The position numbers were made by a program, and so were the translations under genes. From NCBI RefSeq assembly GCF_000372725.1, contig NW_005200250.1:561357-625356 (forward strand): a stretch of 64,000 bases of DNA, given 5' to 3'. The DNA comes from Emiliania huxleyi CCMP1516. Lineage: Eukaryota; Haptophyta; Isochrysidales; Noelaerhabdaceae. The notes under the pieces were generated by a model that did no database searches, was not told the origin of the DNA, and saw nothing but the letters and a program-made list of their open reading frames with translations. Positions 51,591 to 61,626 of the stretch are shown piece after piece (within the stretch, counting starts at the first letter, position 1; each line of letters starts with the position of its first letter).

Positions 51591-52298
51591 GTGGGCGGTG
51601 AGGACGCGAGGCCAGAAAGGGGAGGGAACGATAGCGGATAGGAGGAAGGAGCGGCGGCTCCGTTACCGCACTAGTGGCGCGCCGACTGGCGACACGGGTG
51701 GAGCAGGGTATGGGCTGTGTGTATGTGGGTATGTGGAGGTGCATGTGTCCACATGCGAGAGGATGGAGAGTGTGCCCTCTCCCAAAGAGCAAGACGGACT
51801 GTGTACAATAATCAATATATTGCCCCCCCCCCCCCCCCCAAAAACTGCAAACACACAGACACACACATACAGTATCACACACCTCACCAGCCACCACCAC
51901 CACCCACCACCACCACCCACCACCACGCACCAGCCACCACCACACCAAAAGGCAAAAGATTGGTCTCTCCGCCCACGTCCCCACGCACCACCTTCTTGTA
52001 TTTGGTGGTTGAGCTGTGTTTTTCGCTCCTGATTTTTTGCTTTTGTACATGCACATGCGCATGTGCATGTGCATGCACATGCACCAGGAGGCGCGGGCCT
52101 CAGCTCTCAGGACTGTTGGAATAAATAAAAGCTAGAATAAAAGTGTATTCAGTATTCAAAACTCATTCACATAGAGAAACACAAATCACAGTTAGGTTCT
52201 CGAGGACTAGATTTCACACTACAAGCCAAGGAGGCCGCAGACGCGCCGCGCCGCATCTCGCCCGCTGGCGTCTCGTGTGGCAAGCAAAGTGGCGTCTT
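51591..52298. other. Interval with simple repeats between convergent genes
   Basis: A poly-C run at 51825-51838, (CCACCAC)n-like DNA at 51889-51945 and an alternating tgcacatgcgcatg tract at 52046-52083. No gene is supported. Confidence 0.6.
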
Positions 52299-52994
52299 TC
52301 ACTCGTCCTTCTCGCCGCTAAGCAGGCGCGAGTAGAAGTTGAGCTCGCCGCCGAGGACCTGCTCGTCGACAGAGTACTTGCCCGCGCCGTTGACGGTGAA
52401 ATAACCGAGCACGAGCACGTACATGGCCGCGAGCTCAAAGTTGTACGAGTGGGCCTTCGGGATGCCGAGCGGGAACGCCTCGCCACCAGTGTTTAGCAGG
52501 TGGAAGACGACCGCAGTGATCATCGTCGCCGACATCGCGGCCGCGGTCGGGCGCGAGAATGCGCCGACGCTGAGCAACCCCGCACCCACGATCTGGGTGG
52601 CGGCGGCCGACAGGGTCCAAAACTGCGGAGGGCCAGGAAGGAAGCCAAAGAACTTTGCGACCACGTTCGCGGAGAAGCCGTCGACGTTCTGGATCTTGTC
52701 GAAACCGTGGTGCACCTGCGCGGTGCGAGAAGGGATCGCGTGAACGGGGGCGATGGTCGGATGCAGGTTGCAGGTGCAGGTCCCCGCGCAGGTGCGTACC
52801 ATGAGCGCGCAGGTGCCGAGGCGTAGCGCAGTGATTCCAAGGTCGACCGCAACCGTCACCAACTCGGGCTGCTCAGACTTGTCCGCAACTGTGAGCGACA
52901 CGCGGCCTGCGCGACCGACGATGGCCGGCCTCGGGGCGGCCGCGAGCGCGGTCGCCTGGGCGGCGAGGGCAGTCAGCAAGAGGGTGCGGAACAT
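52299..52994 (-). CDS. DoxX-family membrane protein, two exons
   Basis: Coding sequence complement(join(52299..52715, 52800..52994)). The 84-bp intron (donor ATG|GTACGC, acceptor GCGCAG) has no stop, so the unspliced frame is open, but splicing restores the DoxX pattern: 'ITALRLGTCALMVHHGFDKI' with the conserved R-L-x-x-x-x-H-G-x-x-K. A signal-type N-terminus ('MFRTLLLTALAAQATALAA') is followed by a possible transit region. Then come four hydrophobic helices with 'FFGFLPGPPQFWTLSAAATQ', 'VGAGLLSVGAFSRPTAAAMS', 'FHLLNTGGEAFPLG' and 'NFELAAMYVLVLGYFTVNG'. The length suits DoxX. Members are linked to quinone or thiol redox functions, but none can be assigned here. The upstream 100 bp holds an inverted family B copy. 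Confidence 0.8.
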   Translation of the reverse strand: MFRTLLLTALAAQATALAAAPRPAIVGRAGRVSLTVADKSEQPELVTVAVDLGITALRLGTCALMVRTCAGTCTCNLHPTIAPVHAIPSRTAQVHHGFDKIQNVDGFSANVVAKFFGFLPGPPQFWTLSAAATQIVGAGLLSVGAFSRPTAAAMSATMITAVVFHLLNTGGEAFPLGIPKAHSYNFELAAMYVLVLGYFTVNGAGKYSVDEQVLGGELNFYSRLLSGEKDE

Positions 52995-53099
52995 CACGGA
53001 AGCTAAGTGGAAGGCCGAAGAGGACAGGAAGCAGCGTGGCCCTTCGGTGTCAACCCAGTGTCGCAGCTCAATAAAAAAAGACCGGGGAATCCTGTGAGG

Positions 53100-53150
53100 T
53101 GGCGGCGTGTGCCGTCCTCCCCTCCCTCCCTTGGCTTCCCTTTTTCTTAG
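53100..53150 (-). repeat. Family B dispersed repeat, reverse orientation
   Basis: On the minus strand: aagccaagggagggaggg, gaggacggcacacgccgcca and cctcaca. It lies about 110 bp upstream of the DoxX start, in the same orientation as that gene. Confidence 0.7.
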
Positions 53151-53221
53151 CCTGTGTGCTGTGAGAGCGAGTTTTGTACCCCGAGCGTGGACCACACGCA
53201 CCAAAAGAAAGCCCGCACGGG

Positions 53222-55577
53222 TCACAGTAGCTCATCTCCACCTCCCGGCCGTGCGACTGGCATGTGCGTCGACTGTCTCGCCGGCCCGACGGCCGCCACG
53301 TCCACCTCTGTCTCCCGCGCGCGAGCGCTCGCGGTGTCGCGCGGCATGGCCGTCGACTTGCCGAGCTTGCCCGCGAGGTAGCGCGGCAGCGGGTGCTGGA
53401 TGTGCTCGAGGTGTATCCGGAAGACGGCGGTGATTGGCACGGCGAGGACCATGCCGGTGATGCCCCAGACGGAGCCCCAGAGCAGGATGGAGAGCATGAC
53501 GCCGACCGAGTCGAGGTTGGTGGACGAGGCGAAGACCTTGCCGGCGGGGGCGGGGCGGGTTGACGGCGGGGGAGGGGGCGGGGCTGGGGGGGGGGGGCAG
53601 AGGGAGCGGGGTGCGCGCGCGAGGGACAGGCGGAGAGCGATGCGTGGCGGAGGCAGGGGCTTGAGGGAGGGTACGTGAGGGGGGGCTGGGCGCCTTTGTC
53701 TCGATGACGTCCTTGTTGAGGAATGCGAGCAGCATCGGCGCGAGGAAAGCGAGGAGCATGTCGTAGTCGGTGAAGGTCTCCTACGGCCGAAGTGAAGGGG
53801 CGGCCGAGGTACAGCAGCCGAGAGTAGGCCGGAGGCAGGCCGGGGGGAGGTCATGGGCAGGCCGCTCCGTGTCGAGGACGATGAAGGGCATCGGCAGCAG
53901 CACTCCGATCGGCGCGCCGACGGCGGGGATGAAGTTGAGCCAGAAGGTCATCAGGCCTACGGCGGGGAGGGACGTGTCGCGGGCGCCGCCCGGGAAGGTG
54001 CTTCTCCCCCCAGGAAGGACGACGGGCCAAAGACGAGGGAGAGGGAGAGGTCGAGGCCGGCGTAGCCGAGGATGGCGGCGTGGGCGATGCCCACAAAGAG
54101 CGAGAGCAGAATCTTGCCGCTGAGGGGAGAGGGAGGCGGGCGTGAGGCGGGCGGCAAGCAGGAGGGGTGGGAGAGGAGGAGGCGGAGGGGAGGAGGCGGA
54201 GGGGGGGCGGCGGGCGATGGGGCGCCTAATGTAGGCGAAGATCTGGCGCTCTGCGTGCCGCTCGGTGCGAGTGAGCCGGCGGTCTCTCCGGTCGTCGCCT
54301 GGGCTGGCCAGGCGGGGCAGGGTGACGGGTGTTGGCAGGGGGAGGGGTGCTGGCAGGGGGACGGGTGCTGGGCGGGTAGCGTGGGAGGCGGCGGCGTGGG
54401 CGGCGGTAGCGTGGGCGGCGAGGGCCGTGCCGAGGGCGGCGGCGGTTGCGGGGGCGCAGGGGCGGCAACGGTGGCGGTGGCGAGGGGGACGAAGGCGGCG
54501 GTTGTGTAGCCCGGGCCGGCGGTGCGCGAGGGGTGCGTGAGGGGCGCGTGAGGGGTGCGTGAGGGGCGCGTGAGGGGCGCGTGCCTTCGAGGAGCATAAA
54601 GACGAGGAAGAGCATGACATAGAGCACCTGCAGGAGGGCTCCGAGAAGGTTCCGGTGAGGCCCCAGGGAGGCGTGTGGGGAGAGGCGTAGATCACGTTCT
54701 CGAGCACGCTGGTGGCGGTGCCGAGGAAGGAGATGATGAGCTCGGACGCGTCGATCTTCTCCACCACTGCATTCTTGAGCAGGTCGATGTTTTCGATCTG
54801 CCGCTCGCCCGAGTGGTCCGTGGCGTTGATGACTCCGAGGTCGATCTGCACCTCGGTCAGCTTGTGGAAGAACCAGTCGATCAGCTCGTCGATGCGCTCG
54901 TTGTACACGCCCGCGCGCGAGGCGAAGGCCGAGAGCGAGTTTGCGACGGTCAGCCCCACGACAAAGAGGACGAACAGCGCGATCGCCAAGGCAAAGAGCA
55001 CCGCCCACTTGCGAGGCAGCTCGACGAGCCACCACGGCCGCGGCCGGCCGCTCTCGCAGAGCGGGTGCCGGCACGACAGCACGTCGATGAGGGGTGTGAG
55101 GATGTACTTGAGCGAGACGGCGAGGAAGAAGGGGATGAGTGTGCCGGCGAGATGGTACAGGGCGAAGTAGACGACGGCGCAGAGCACGCCCACCAGGCAG
55201 AGGGTGCGGATCCGCTCGTCGATCAGACCCTCGATACGGTCGAGTGGTCGTTTTGGCAACAGCTGTGGTTTGGTGTTTGTGTACGCGGACGCGAGCGGCG
55301 GCGGTGGCGGCAGCGGCGACCGGGCGACGCCCTCGAGCTTGCAGACCTTGCTTCGGAGGGCTGCCAGCTCAGCCGCCTGCGCCTCAACGGTGCGCTCCAG
55401 GTCGGTGCGGCGGGCCCACCAGTTGGAGCCGCCAAACCAGCCGCCCGTGCTGCGCTCGCTCAGCGACGGGAGAGGCAGATACTGAGACGGGTCCGGCTGC
55501 AGAAAGGGCGGCGTCCGGCGCTCCTCTCTCGACGGGTCCGCGCTGTGCCGGTGAGCGAGCCAGGTGTCGGGCTGCAT
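53222..55577 (-). CDS. PerM/AI-2E transporter family (UPF0118) permease, about seven exons
   Basis: Polytopic permease. Exon 1 (55577..54696) has a cytosolic N-terminus with 'DLERTVEAQAAELAALRSKV', then 'LCAVVYFALYHLAGTLIPFF', 'VSLKYILTPLIDVL' and 'KWAVLFALAIALFVLFVVGL'. Exon 2 begins at 54627 with 'VLYVMLFLVFMLLEG' and joins by a GC donor to 'DDRRDRRLTRTERHAERQIF'. The following exons are 'GKILLSLFVGIAHAAILGYA', 'LMTFWLNFIPAVGAPIGVLL' (the conserved F-I-P-x-x-G-x-x-I-G), 'DYDMLLAFLAPMLLAFLNKD' and 'NLDSVGVMLSILLWGSVWGI' with 'GMVLAVPITAVFRI'. This is the signature order of the family. Four junctions appear to use GC donors; the border after 'PFIVLDTE' was not fixed. A soluble tail of about 50 residues ends at 53222. 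Substrate unknown. Confidence 0.8.
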
Positions 55578-55898
55578 GGAGTGGCGGCGGCAGCGGCGAC
55601 AGCGGAAGGCTGCTCTGTCTGGGGCGCGCCCGCGTCGTTGGCAGACAGCCCGGCCTTGCAGCTAAGCCCCCTGCCCGCCCGCGCTGAAAAACGGCGGACC
55701 GCGCTACGGTTTCTTTTTATCTTTGACCCCTTTCCGAATTCCCAGGAGGACTCTGCTGAGAAGAAGGGGTGGCTTTACGTAGTTTTTGATCTTTGCTGCA
55801 TCATCCGCGCCCACGGCGGGCACGTCCGACTGTCGGCGTTCGCGGGTCACACCCTGAGTGCACACTTCATTCCCTCTCCTATTCCCCGCTCTCGAGCG

Positions 55899-57133
55899 AT
55901 GGGCAAGAAGAAGCGCAACGGTCAGGCGACCCTGCAGTCCGACAGTAAGCCGCCGTTCGAGAAGGAGGCTGTGCCGGACGAGCCCACCGTGGAGCTGCAA
56001 CTATACGAGGACTCGAAAACTTCTCCTCCGACCTCCGAGGACTCGGACGACGCGCCGCTCTCAGACGCGCTGGCTGCTGCGTCGGACGGCCTGGTCCATC
56101 GCGTCGCCGTTCAGGCCGCCGTCCAGGCCGCCGAGGCGGCTGCGGCAGAGTCTCACCGTGAAGCGCTCGAAGAGGCCACCGAGCAGGCGAGGGTGGCGGT
56201 GCGTGAGGCCCGCGAGGAGGAGCGAGCGGCGGCCGATCGTCGGATCGCGACGCTCAAGATGGAGGAAGCACAACTGATCGAATCCGCGGTGGCGGCGGCC
56301 GTCTCGGAGGAGCGAACCCGCGCCGCCGCCGCCGCCGCCGAGGCAACACACACACACACACCTAAAACCACCACCACACCACACCACAACAACAACAACA
56401 CACCACCGACAACACACACAGAGGCAGTCGGGGCCGACGCGACTGGACTCGCAGCCACGCGTATGAGGGTGCCGCCCCTCGCAACCGTCGTATACTTTGT
56501 TCGCAACCATCTTCACGTGAGGTTCACGCGCCCTCACAGCTGATGGTTCTCGTCCAGCCGTGCACCCGCTCCCAGGCGTTCGGCCTCTGCCTCCTCAACC
56601 TGGCCACCTTCCCATCCGAGTTGCCGCGGTGGCGGCAGCTGCCAGGCGATTGGCTCTCGCTGCAGCGAAGGCTCCGCATCAACCACGTCCTCGTCGCCAC
56701 CTCCGAGGAGGAGAGCGGTCATATCCTCGGCTCGGTCGAGGTGCACAGTCCGCAGTACCAGCAGCGGCTCGCCGGTGGCGCATATTCACCCGAGCAGCTG
56801 GCGCGGCTGCAGCCGTACCTTGCCTCGCTTGCCGTGCGGGAGGGCGCCCGAGGCCGCGGCGTCGGCCAATCCCTCGTCGAGGCCGCCGTCGAGGCAGTGC
56901 GCTCCTCCGACTACGCCGGAGAGCACTTGCTGCTCGGTGTCACGGAAACGAACAGCGCGGCGGTCCGCCTCTACGAGCGCTGCGGCTTTGAGACGCTGAG
57001 TGCTGCCGGCTGCGAGGTGCGGCTGATGCGGCGGCGGCTGCGCCGGGCCGGGCAGCCGCCTGCTCGCAGAGGCGCCGTGTCGATGGCGGAGGGCCTCGAG
57101 GCCGAGTCGGATTCGGTCGGGCCAGGCGACTGA
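55899..57133 (+). CDS. Coiled-coil/GNAT acetyltransferase, two exons (or two overlapping ORFs)
   Basis: Exon 1, 55899..56342, encodes a basic start ('MGKKKRNGQATLQSD'), an acidic Ser-rich part and the helix 'EALEEATEQARVAVREAREE'. A GC donor (GAG|GCAACA) and the acceptor CTCACAG at 56539 give an in-phase join to exon 2, 56540..57133. Without splicing the first ORF runs through a cacaca repeat and stops at 56543, overlapping the ATG of the second in TGATG. Exon 2 is a GNAT domain: 'VLVATSEEESGHILGSVEVH', 'YLASLAVREGARGRGVGQSL' (Q/RxxGxG/A acetyl-CoA site), 'LLLGVTETNSAAVRLYERCG'. It is likely an N-acetyltransferase. The fusion is inferred; the GNAT domain is firm. The DNA also reads open far upstream in frame, which is a shadow of the permease gene. 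Confidence 0.65.
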
Positions 57134-57192
57134 ATGCTGGGCGCCACTCTCGTGTGGGCGTCGCCTCTCTTCACTGTCTCCGGCGTGAGCAG

Positions 57193-57873
57193 GCATCTAC
57201 GGCGGGCGGGTGCTCCGAGACGCCGCCGGCACAGTGGTGATCGGGAAGCAGTTTGAGGAGCACAACTCGCTGCCGGGTCCGGTGTATGCGGGGGGAGGCT
57301 ACACGCTGCTGAGCGCCGCGATCCGGGGCGGGCCGCCGGCGGTGCGCCGTGTGCTGCAGGCGCAGCCCGGCGCTGCTCGCGAGGTGAGGGAGCCGCTCGG
57401 GTGTCGGTGCCGTTTCACCGCATTCGGGGGGAGACGAGAGCTGCCTGCTGCCAGGTGACCACCGGCGGCGCCACGGCGCTGCACGTCTGCGGCATGAGCC
57501 GGGCGGGAGAGATGTCGACGGCGCTTCTTCTCGAGGCGCTCGGCGCGGACGCGGACGTGGAGGCGACCGACGCATGGGGCTACACGCCGCTGCAGCGGCA
57601 CGCAAGCAACAACTTGGCGGTGGGAGCGCAGGCGGGCGGCAGGCCGATGCGGTCGCGTGTCCACCTACATTTGGCCAAACTTTCTGCGCGGGTGAGCAAT
57701 AGGCGCTGCTGGCCGCAGGCGCGTCGCACACACGGCCGTCGGGGCTGGAGGGGAGAGGCGACAGCGCGAGGGCGCTCGCGCGCCGCTTCCGCCATTTCGC
57801 GACGCTGAGAGTCTTTCAGCAATTTGAGCTCGAGAGGGGGATCCCGTTGCCAGAGGGGGAGATTGAGCTCTAG
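57193..57873 (+). CDS. Ankyrin-repeat protein, exons 2-4
   Basis: Three exons join in frame: 57193..57383, 57455..57631 and 57703..57873. The first begins in phase 1 after acceptor GAGCAG, so an upstream exon exists. The second intron has a GC donor (CAG|GCGGGC). The spliced protein reads 'VLRDAAGTVVIGKQFEEHNS', 'LPGPVYAGGGYTLLSAAIRG', 'GGATALHVCGMSRAGEMSTA', 'WGYTPLQRHASNNLAVGAQA' and 'LLAAGASHTRPSG', three to four ankyrin units. It ends 'FQQFELERGIPLPEGEIEL'. The first exon may be the end of the GNAT gene (a GC donor in phase 1 exists at about 57090, inside 'SMAEG'), which would make a GNAT-ankyrin fusion. Alternatively a small separate exon lies in 57134-57190. Confidence 0.7.
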
Positions 57874-57896
57874 CATCGGTGCCATTCGGGGGGCGC

Positions 57897-58065
57897 ATCT
57901 TGGAGCCCTTGGAGTGCAGTTAGTAACCTCACATCCAGGGGCCAGGGCCGGGGAGCTAAGAAGCGCACCCAGCGGGCCGGATGATCGGCGTCGGGCTACG
58001 GGCTAGAGAGCCCTGACCCCTAGGGGGGGTGCGCGTTCGCAGGGAAAGGGCCATAAAATAAACGG
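57897..58065 (+). repeat. Family A dispersed repeat, full copy
   Basis: tcttggagcccttggagtgc, cctcacatccaggggccagg, ggggagctaagaagcgcacc, cagcgggccggatgatcggc, ggctagagagccctgacccc, then ggtgcgcgttcgcagggaaa. It begins 24 bp after the ankyrin stop codon, on the same strand. Confidence 0.9.
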
Positions 58066-58711
58066 GTCTCCCCGAGGGTTAGCTCCGCGCTCCGGGTTTC
58101 CCCTAGCAGCAGAACGCCCCCCGCCCTCTACTCGGAGCTAGCGTAAACACTAGACACGGACACGACGCCCACCCACCCCCGGCGCCTCACCACTCCGGAC
58201 CCCCCTCCGTGGTCTCCCTACTCTCACTCCGGGGTGTGTTCCCCTTCCTCTCGCGGTCCTTCCTTCACCTTCTGTTCGCATCCCGATAGTTATGCGACGG
58301 GCGCTGGGCCCGACCCCCCCTCCTAGCCCTTTTCGGCTGCGGCCCCGCCGCCGTCTCGTCCCCTCTGCCCGACCTTGTGTCGACCCCGCCGACGGTGATC
58401 CCGTGCCCGACTCCCCGGGTGAGGGCGGTGGCATAGGGTCGCGTCGCCTCCCCGCCCAGGGAGGTCGGGCCGGCTCTCCCTGGTCGACGAGTCGCGCCCG
58501 CATCCGCGGCCTCTCTATCGTCTTCGGCTCGCCCCTCCCCTCCGCTGGCCCCTCATCGAGCTCGGGGAGGCGTGGCCCTCCTTGTCGCAGATCCCGGTGG
58601 TCCGGCTGCCGCCGCGACGGGTCTACCCCTGGCGGGCTCGTATGTCCCGACCCCACTCGCAGGGGCCGAGACAGCCCAACTCTCACCCCCTCCGACAGTT
58701 GACTCCAGGTC

Positions 58712-59917
58712 TCACCCGGGGCCCTCCGGTCTCGGCCTCCCGATTCGTCGGCTGGCCCACTGTTTCCCCACGGCACCTCGCCCCCCCCTCGGTCCCCTCC
58801 CTCGGGTGCTCCAGCCTCCGGCGGGGCGGCTCCAGATCCCCCAGGTTCCGTGCGGGTCCGTACGGTGACGGCCACGCCGGCGGCGGGGGCGGAGGCGGCG
58901 GTGGGGGGGGGCGGGTACGGTGGGCACTGGCGCCCGTAACGCCTGATGTGGAGCCTCAGGGGCGGCCCCTTGACCCTGCGGTCGTCCCAACGGCGGGGTC
59001 GGAGGCGGAGGTGGGGGGGGCGGGTACGGTGGCGGTACTGGCGGCCGCGACGCCTGGTGTGGAGCCTCGGGCCTCGGGGGACGGGGGCGGCCCCACGACC
59101 CTGCGGCCTCTCCAGCCGTGGCTCCACGGACCACGCGCCGATCGTTCACCGCGCTCCGGGGGGGGGATCTAGCCCTTGCTTCCCCCCGAGGAGGGAGGGG
59201 GGCAGGGCCCGGGCTCGCCGCTGGCCTCGCCTCTCCTCCCCCTCGCGCTCCGCTAGGTCGCAGGCTGTCTATCAGTCGCGTCGCTTCCTCGTTCACCCGA
59301 TCTCCCTCGATCCGCTCCCGCACTGCCCGAATATCGAAGGCCGAGTTGTGTTCAGACAGCGGGCCCGCCGATGCCACTCGCTTCTTCACACACAGCAGGC
59401 GTATGCCATCATCGCCTGCCCCCCCGACGGTGTCGTTCCTGGTGCAATGTCGTTGACGAGGTAGTCCCCCCCCCCCCCACCGGAACACCTGCCCAAGAAG
59501 GTCTGTCGAGCCAACTAGTCGTCTATACACCACCACGTCGCCAAGGACGCCAAAGGCGTGCCTCGCCCTCACCACTCGCGTGACCTCGTCCAGGAACACC
59601 ACTGATTCGTAGCCGGGTCTCCTAGGCAGGGGAGGGGGCTCGTGGCCGGCTCGGCTCGGCTCAGCCCTCCCGCCGGCTTGTACCGTCGGTCGTACCTTCC
59701 TCGTCTCTGTTCCTCCCTCGCCCGAGGCTTGTGCGCCTTCCATGGCATCCTCCCGTCGTGCTCCTGCTGGTAGCTGGCTCCGTTGTACGAGGTTCCGCAA
59801 CTCCTCCGCGACCATCGCTCGGTGTCCAAGCTGGTCACCTTCCCTGCCCCACAGAGCGGCGTCGTACGCCGGTGCGGCGCGCCAAGCGCGCACCGGCTCG
59901 TTCCTCTCCCGCCACAA
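58712..59917 (-). CDS. Long ORF of unknown origin, possibly mobile-element derived
   Basis: A 401-codon open frame on the minus strand. Its first half looks protein-like: 'WRERNEPVRAWRAAPAYDAA', 'HRAMVAEELRNLVQRSQL', 'SVVFLDEVTRVVRARHAFGV', 'GDVVVYRRLVGSTDLLGQVF' and 'RIEGDRVNEEATRLIDSLR'. The second half is Pro/Arg low complexity over a tandem repeat (58905-59060). The upstream frame continues to about 59943. I recognise no domain. High GC content makes long chance ORFs common, so function is doubtful. No start context or intron is evident. Confidence 0.3.
   Translation of the reverse strand: MWRERNEPVRAWRAAPAYDAALWGREGDQLGHRAMVAEELRNLVQRSQLPAGARREDAMEGAQASGEGGTETRKVRPTVQAGGRAEPSRAGHEPPPLPRRPGYESVVFLDEVTRVVRARHAFGVLGDVVVYRRLVGSTDLLGQVFRWGGGGLPRQRHCTRNDTVGGAGDDGIRLLCVKKRVASAGPLSEHNSAFDIRAVRERIEGDRVNEEATRLIDSLRPSGARGGGEARPAASPGPAPLPPRGEARARSPPRSAVNDRRVVRGATAGEAAGSWGRPRPPRPEAPHQASRPPVPPPYPPPPPPPPTPPLGRPQGQGAAPEAPHQALRAPVPTVPAPPHRRLRPRRRRGRHRTDPHGTWGIWSRPAGGWSTRGRGPRGGRGAVGKQWASRRIGRPRPEGPG
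58870..59100. repeat. About 110-bp tandem duplication
   Basis: The segment gggcgggtacggtggg...gcctgatgtggagcctc...ggcggcccc...gaccctgcgg at about 58909 recurs in altered form at about 59018. Confidence 0.75.
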
Positions 59918-60166
59918 CTCGCACGTGAGGTTGTGACGTACACACGTCCCGAAGACGAGCTAAAGGCGGTGAAGGGGGGGTGGGGCGCTAGAACTGATTT
60001 CTTATGCCTCGCGGACGTCCCCGACGACGTGCCTCCAACGTGCCGACCGTGCGTGCTCGACGACGTGCGTGCTCGACGACGCTAGACGCTGGCTTGGACG
60101 CTGAGCTTGACCTGTGAGCTGAGAAGCCCACGCGGGCAGATTTTGTCGCCGCCGCAGTCCAAGTCG

Positions 60167-61201
60167 ATGCATGCCGCAACTGATAGTCTCCTCAGTGAGC
60201 CCGCTGACGTTTCATTCGCTGTTCGAACTCTGCCAGGACGTGGCCGAGGAATCGTGGCGGTGCGAGACATCGCCCCGGGCGAACAGCTCGCCTCGTTCGC
60301 CTCTTTTTCGCACACAATGCACGACTTTGAAGACGTGAGCTACTCGTACCCACACGGAGAGCCGCTGAGCGAGGCCTGCAGCGCCTGCCTCTGCTGGAGT
60401 GCTGCAGCGCAACCGCTGCGCTGCGAGGGCTGTGCGAGCGCCTGGTGCAGCCCCAAGTGCCGTTCATGGTCCCAGGAAAAGGGCCACGCTTTGTGCTGCG
60501 CAGGGCTCAGCAGGATTCACAGCATGAAGAGCAGAAAGTTCTCTCCCCGCGAGAGATCGACGGCGTGCTTTCTGCTGCGCGCCTTCGCGCAGCGCGCGTC
60601 CGATGCGAATCACCGGCACTCGCAGCCGGCGCTCGACGGCGAGCCTTCTTTTGAGCAAGCGACCGCGCAGTGCCAACAGGTTGCACGCTCCGGCGCGTCG
60701 GCCTCCTCTGCTGCGCGCATCGTGCGCCTCGCCAAGCTGCAAGCGGGACGACTGGTTGACGAGGCGGATGCCTTGCGTCTGGTCGGGGCGGAGGCATGCA
60801 ACTCGTTCCACCTATTTGACGAGCGGGAGCGCGTTCGAGGCAGCGCCATGTACCCGGAGGCCGCGATGATCAACCACAGTTGCCTGCCGAACTGCGTCAT
60901 GACTGCCCACGGTCGGCATCTCGCCCTCGAGTCCATCTCCCCCATATCGCGCGGCGAGGAGCTCACGTACTGCTATGTGCGCTCCTTTGAGGCGGGGAGC
61001 AAGGAAACCCTCGACCCGTGGGGCTTTGAGTGTGACTGCGTGAGGTGCGCTGGCACACATCCCGAAGGAGGCGAGGGGCTGGAGGCCTTTGATGCCAAGC
61101 ACAAGTGCACTTGCGGCAAGATTGTGAAAGCTACAATGGCCCGTGTCGCCGCAGAGAGCGGACGCTGTCGCTGCCATGCGCACAACACAACAAGCGGGTG
61201 A
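60167..61201 (+). CDS. SMYD-like: SMYD-type SET/MYND-domain protein methyltransferase
   Basis: A 344-residue intronless ORF. The frame is open from 60107, and the ATG at 60167 begins 'MHAATDSLLSEPADVSFAV'. The split SET domain starts 'GRGRGIVAVRDIAPGEQLAS', is interrupted by a MYND zinc finger ('CSACLCWSAAAQPLRCEGC', then 'WCSPKCRSW' and 'GHALCC'), and resumes with 'LVGAEACNSFHLF', 'AAMINHSCLPNCVM' (the N-H-S-C-x-P-N motif), 'PISRGEELTYCYV' and the post-SET Cys cluster 'GFECDCVRC', 'CTCGK'. This is the SMYD arrangement; such enzymes methylate lysines of histones or other proteins. The TPR-like C-terminal domain of many SMYDs is absent. All zinc and catalytic residues appear intact. Confidence 0.88.
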   Translation: MHAATDSLLSEPADVSFAVRTLPGRGRGIVAVRDIAPGEQLASFASFSHTMHDFEDVSYSYPHGEPLSEACSACLCWSAAAQPLRCEGCASAWCSPKCRSWSQEKGHALCCAGLSRIHSMKSRKFSPRERSTACFLLRAFAQRASDANHRHSQPALDGEPSFEQATAQCQQVARSGASASSAARIVRLAKLQAGRLVDEADALRLVGAEACNSFHLFDERERVRGSAMYPEAAMINHSCLPNCVMTAHGRHLALESISPISRGEELTYCYVRSFEAGSKETLDPWGFECDCVRCAGTHPEGGEGLEAFDAKHKCTCGKIVKATMARVAAESGRCRCHAHNTTSG

Positions 61202-61626
61202 CCACGGAGCTAGTGAGGCGTGACAACAGACAACGGTCCAAGGTGCATTTTTTGGTGTTTTATGTGTCGGTCAGTGCCACGCGTATCTTCTAGAATTATT
61301 GCCCATCTTGCGCTCTCTGTCGATCTCTCCCGCTCACCCGCCGTCCCCCCAAGCTCCTCGCACCCCACCGGCGGCGCCTCGCGTCCATGATGCCGCATTT
61401 GCGTTCATGCGGCCACGAGTGCTTCGGGTAAGGGAAGGCGGCTGCGGGTCCGCCACGCGGGTTGGGAGGCTGGCCGGACGCACCCGCGGCTTGCGAGCGG
61501 CCAACTGGGGGAGCAGGGGGAAAGGCGCTGCAGTCGCAGCCAAGATGCGCCGAGCGTCTGCAACAGCTCTGCTCTGCCATGCCCGTCTACCGTCAGGGCG
61601 TCGTGAGCGGCCGATGCCCGCACGAT

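Noticed and set aside
54675..55898. Upstream extension of the coiled-coil/GNAT frame
   Set aside because: It is antisense to the permease exon 1, which has clear membrane helices.
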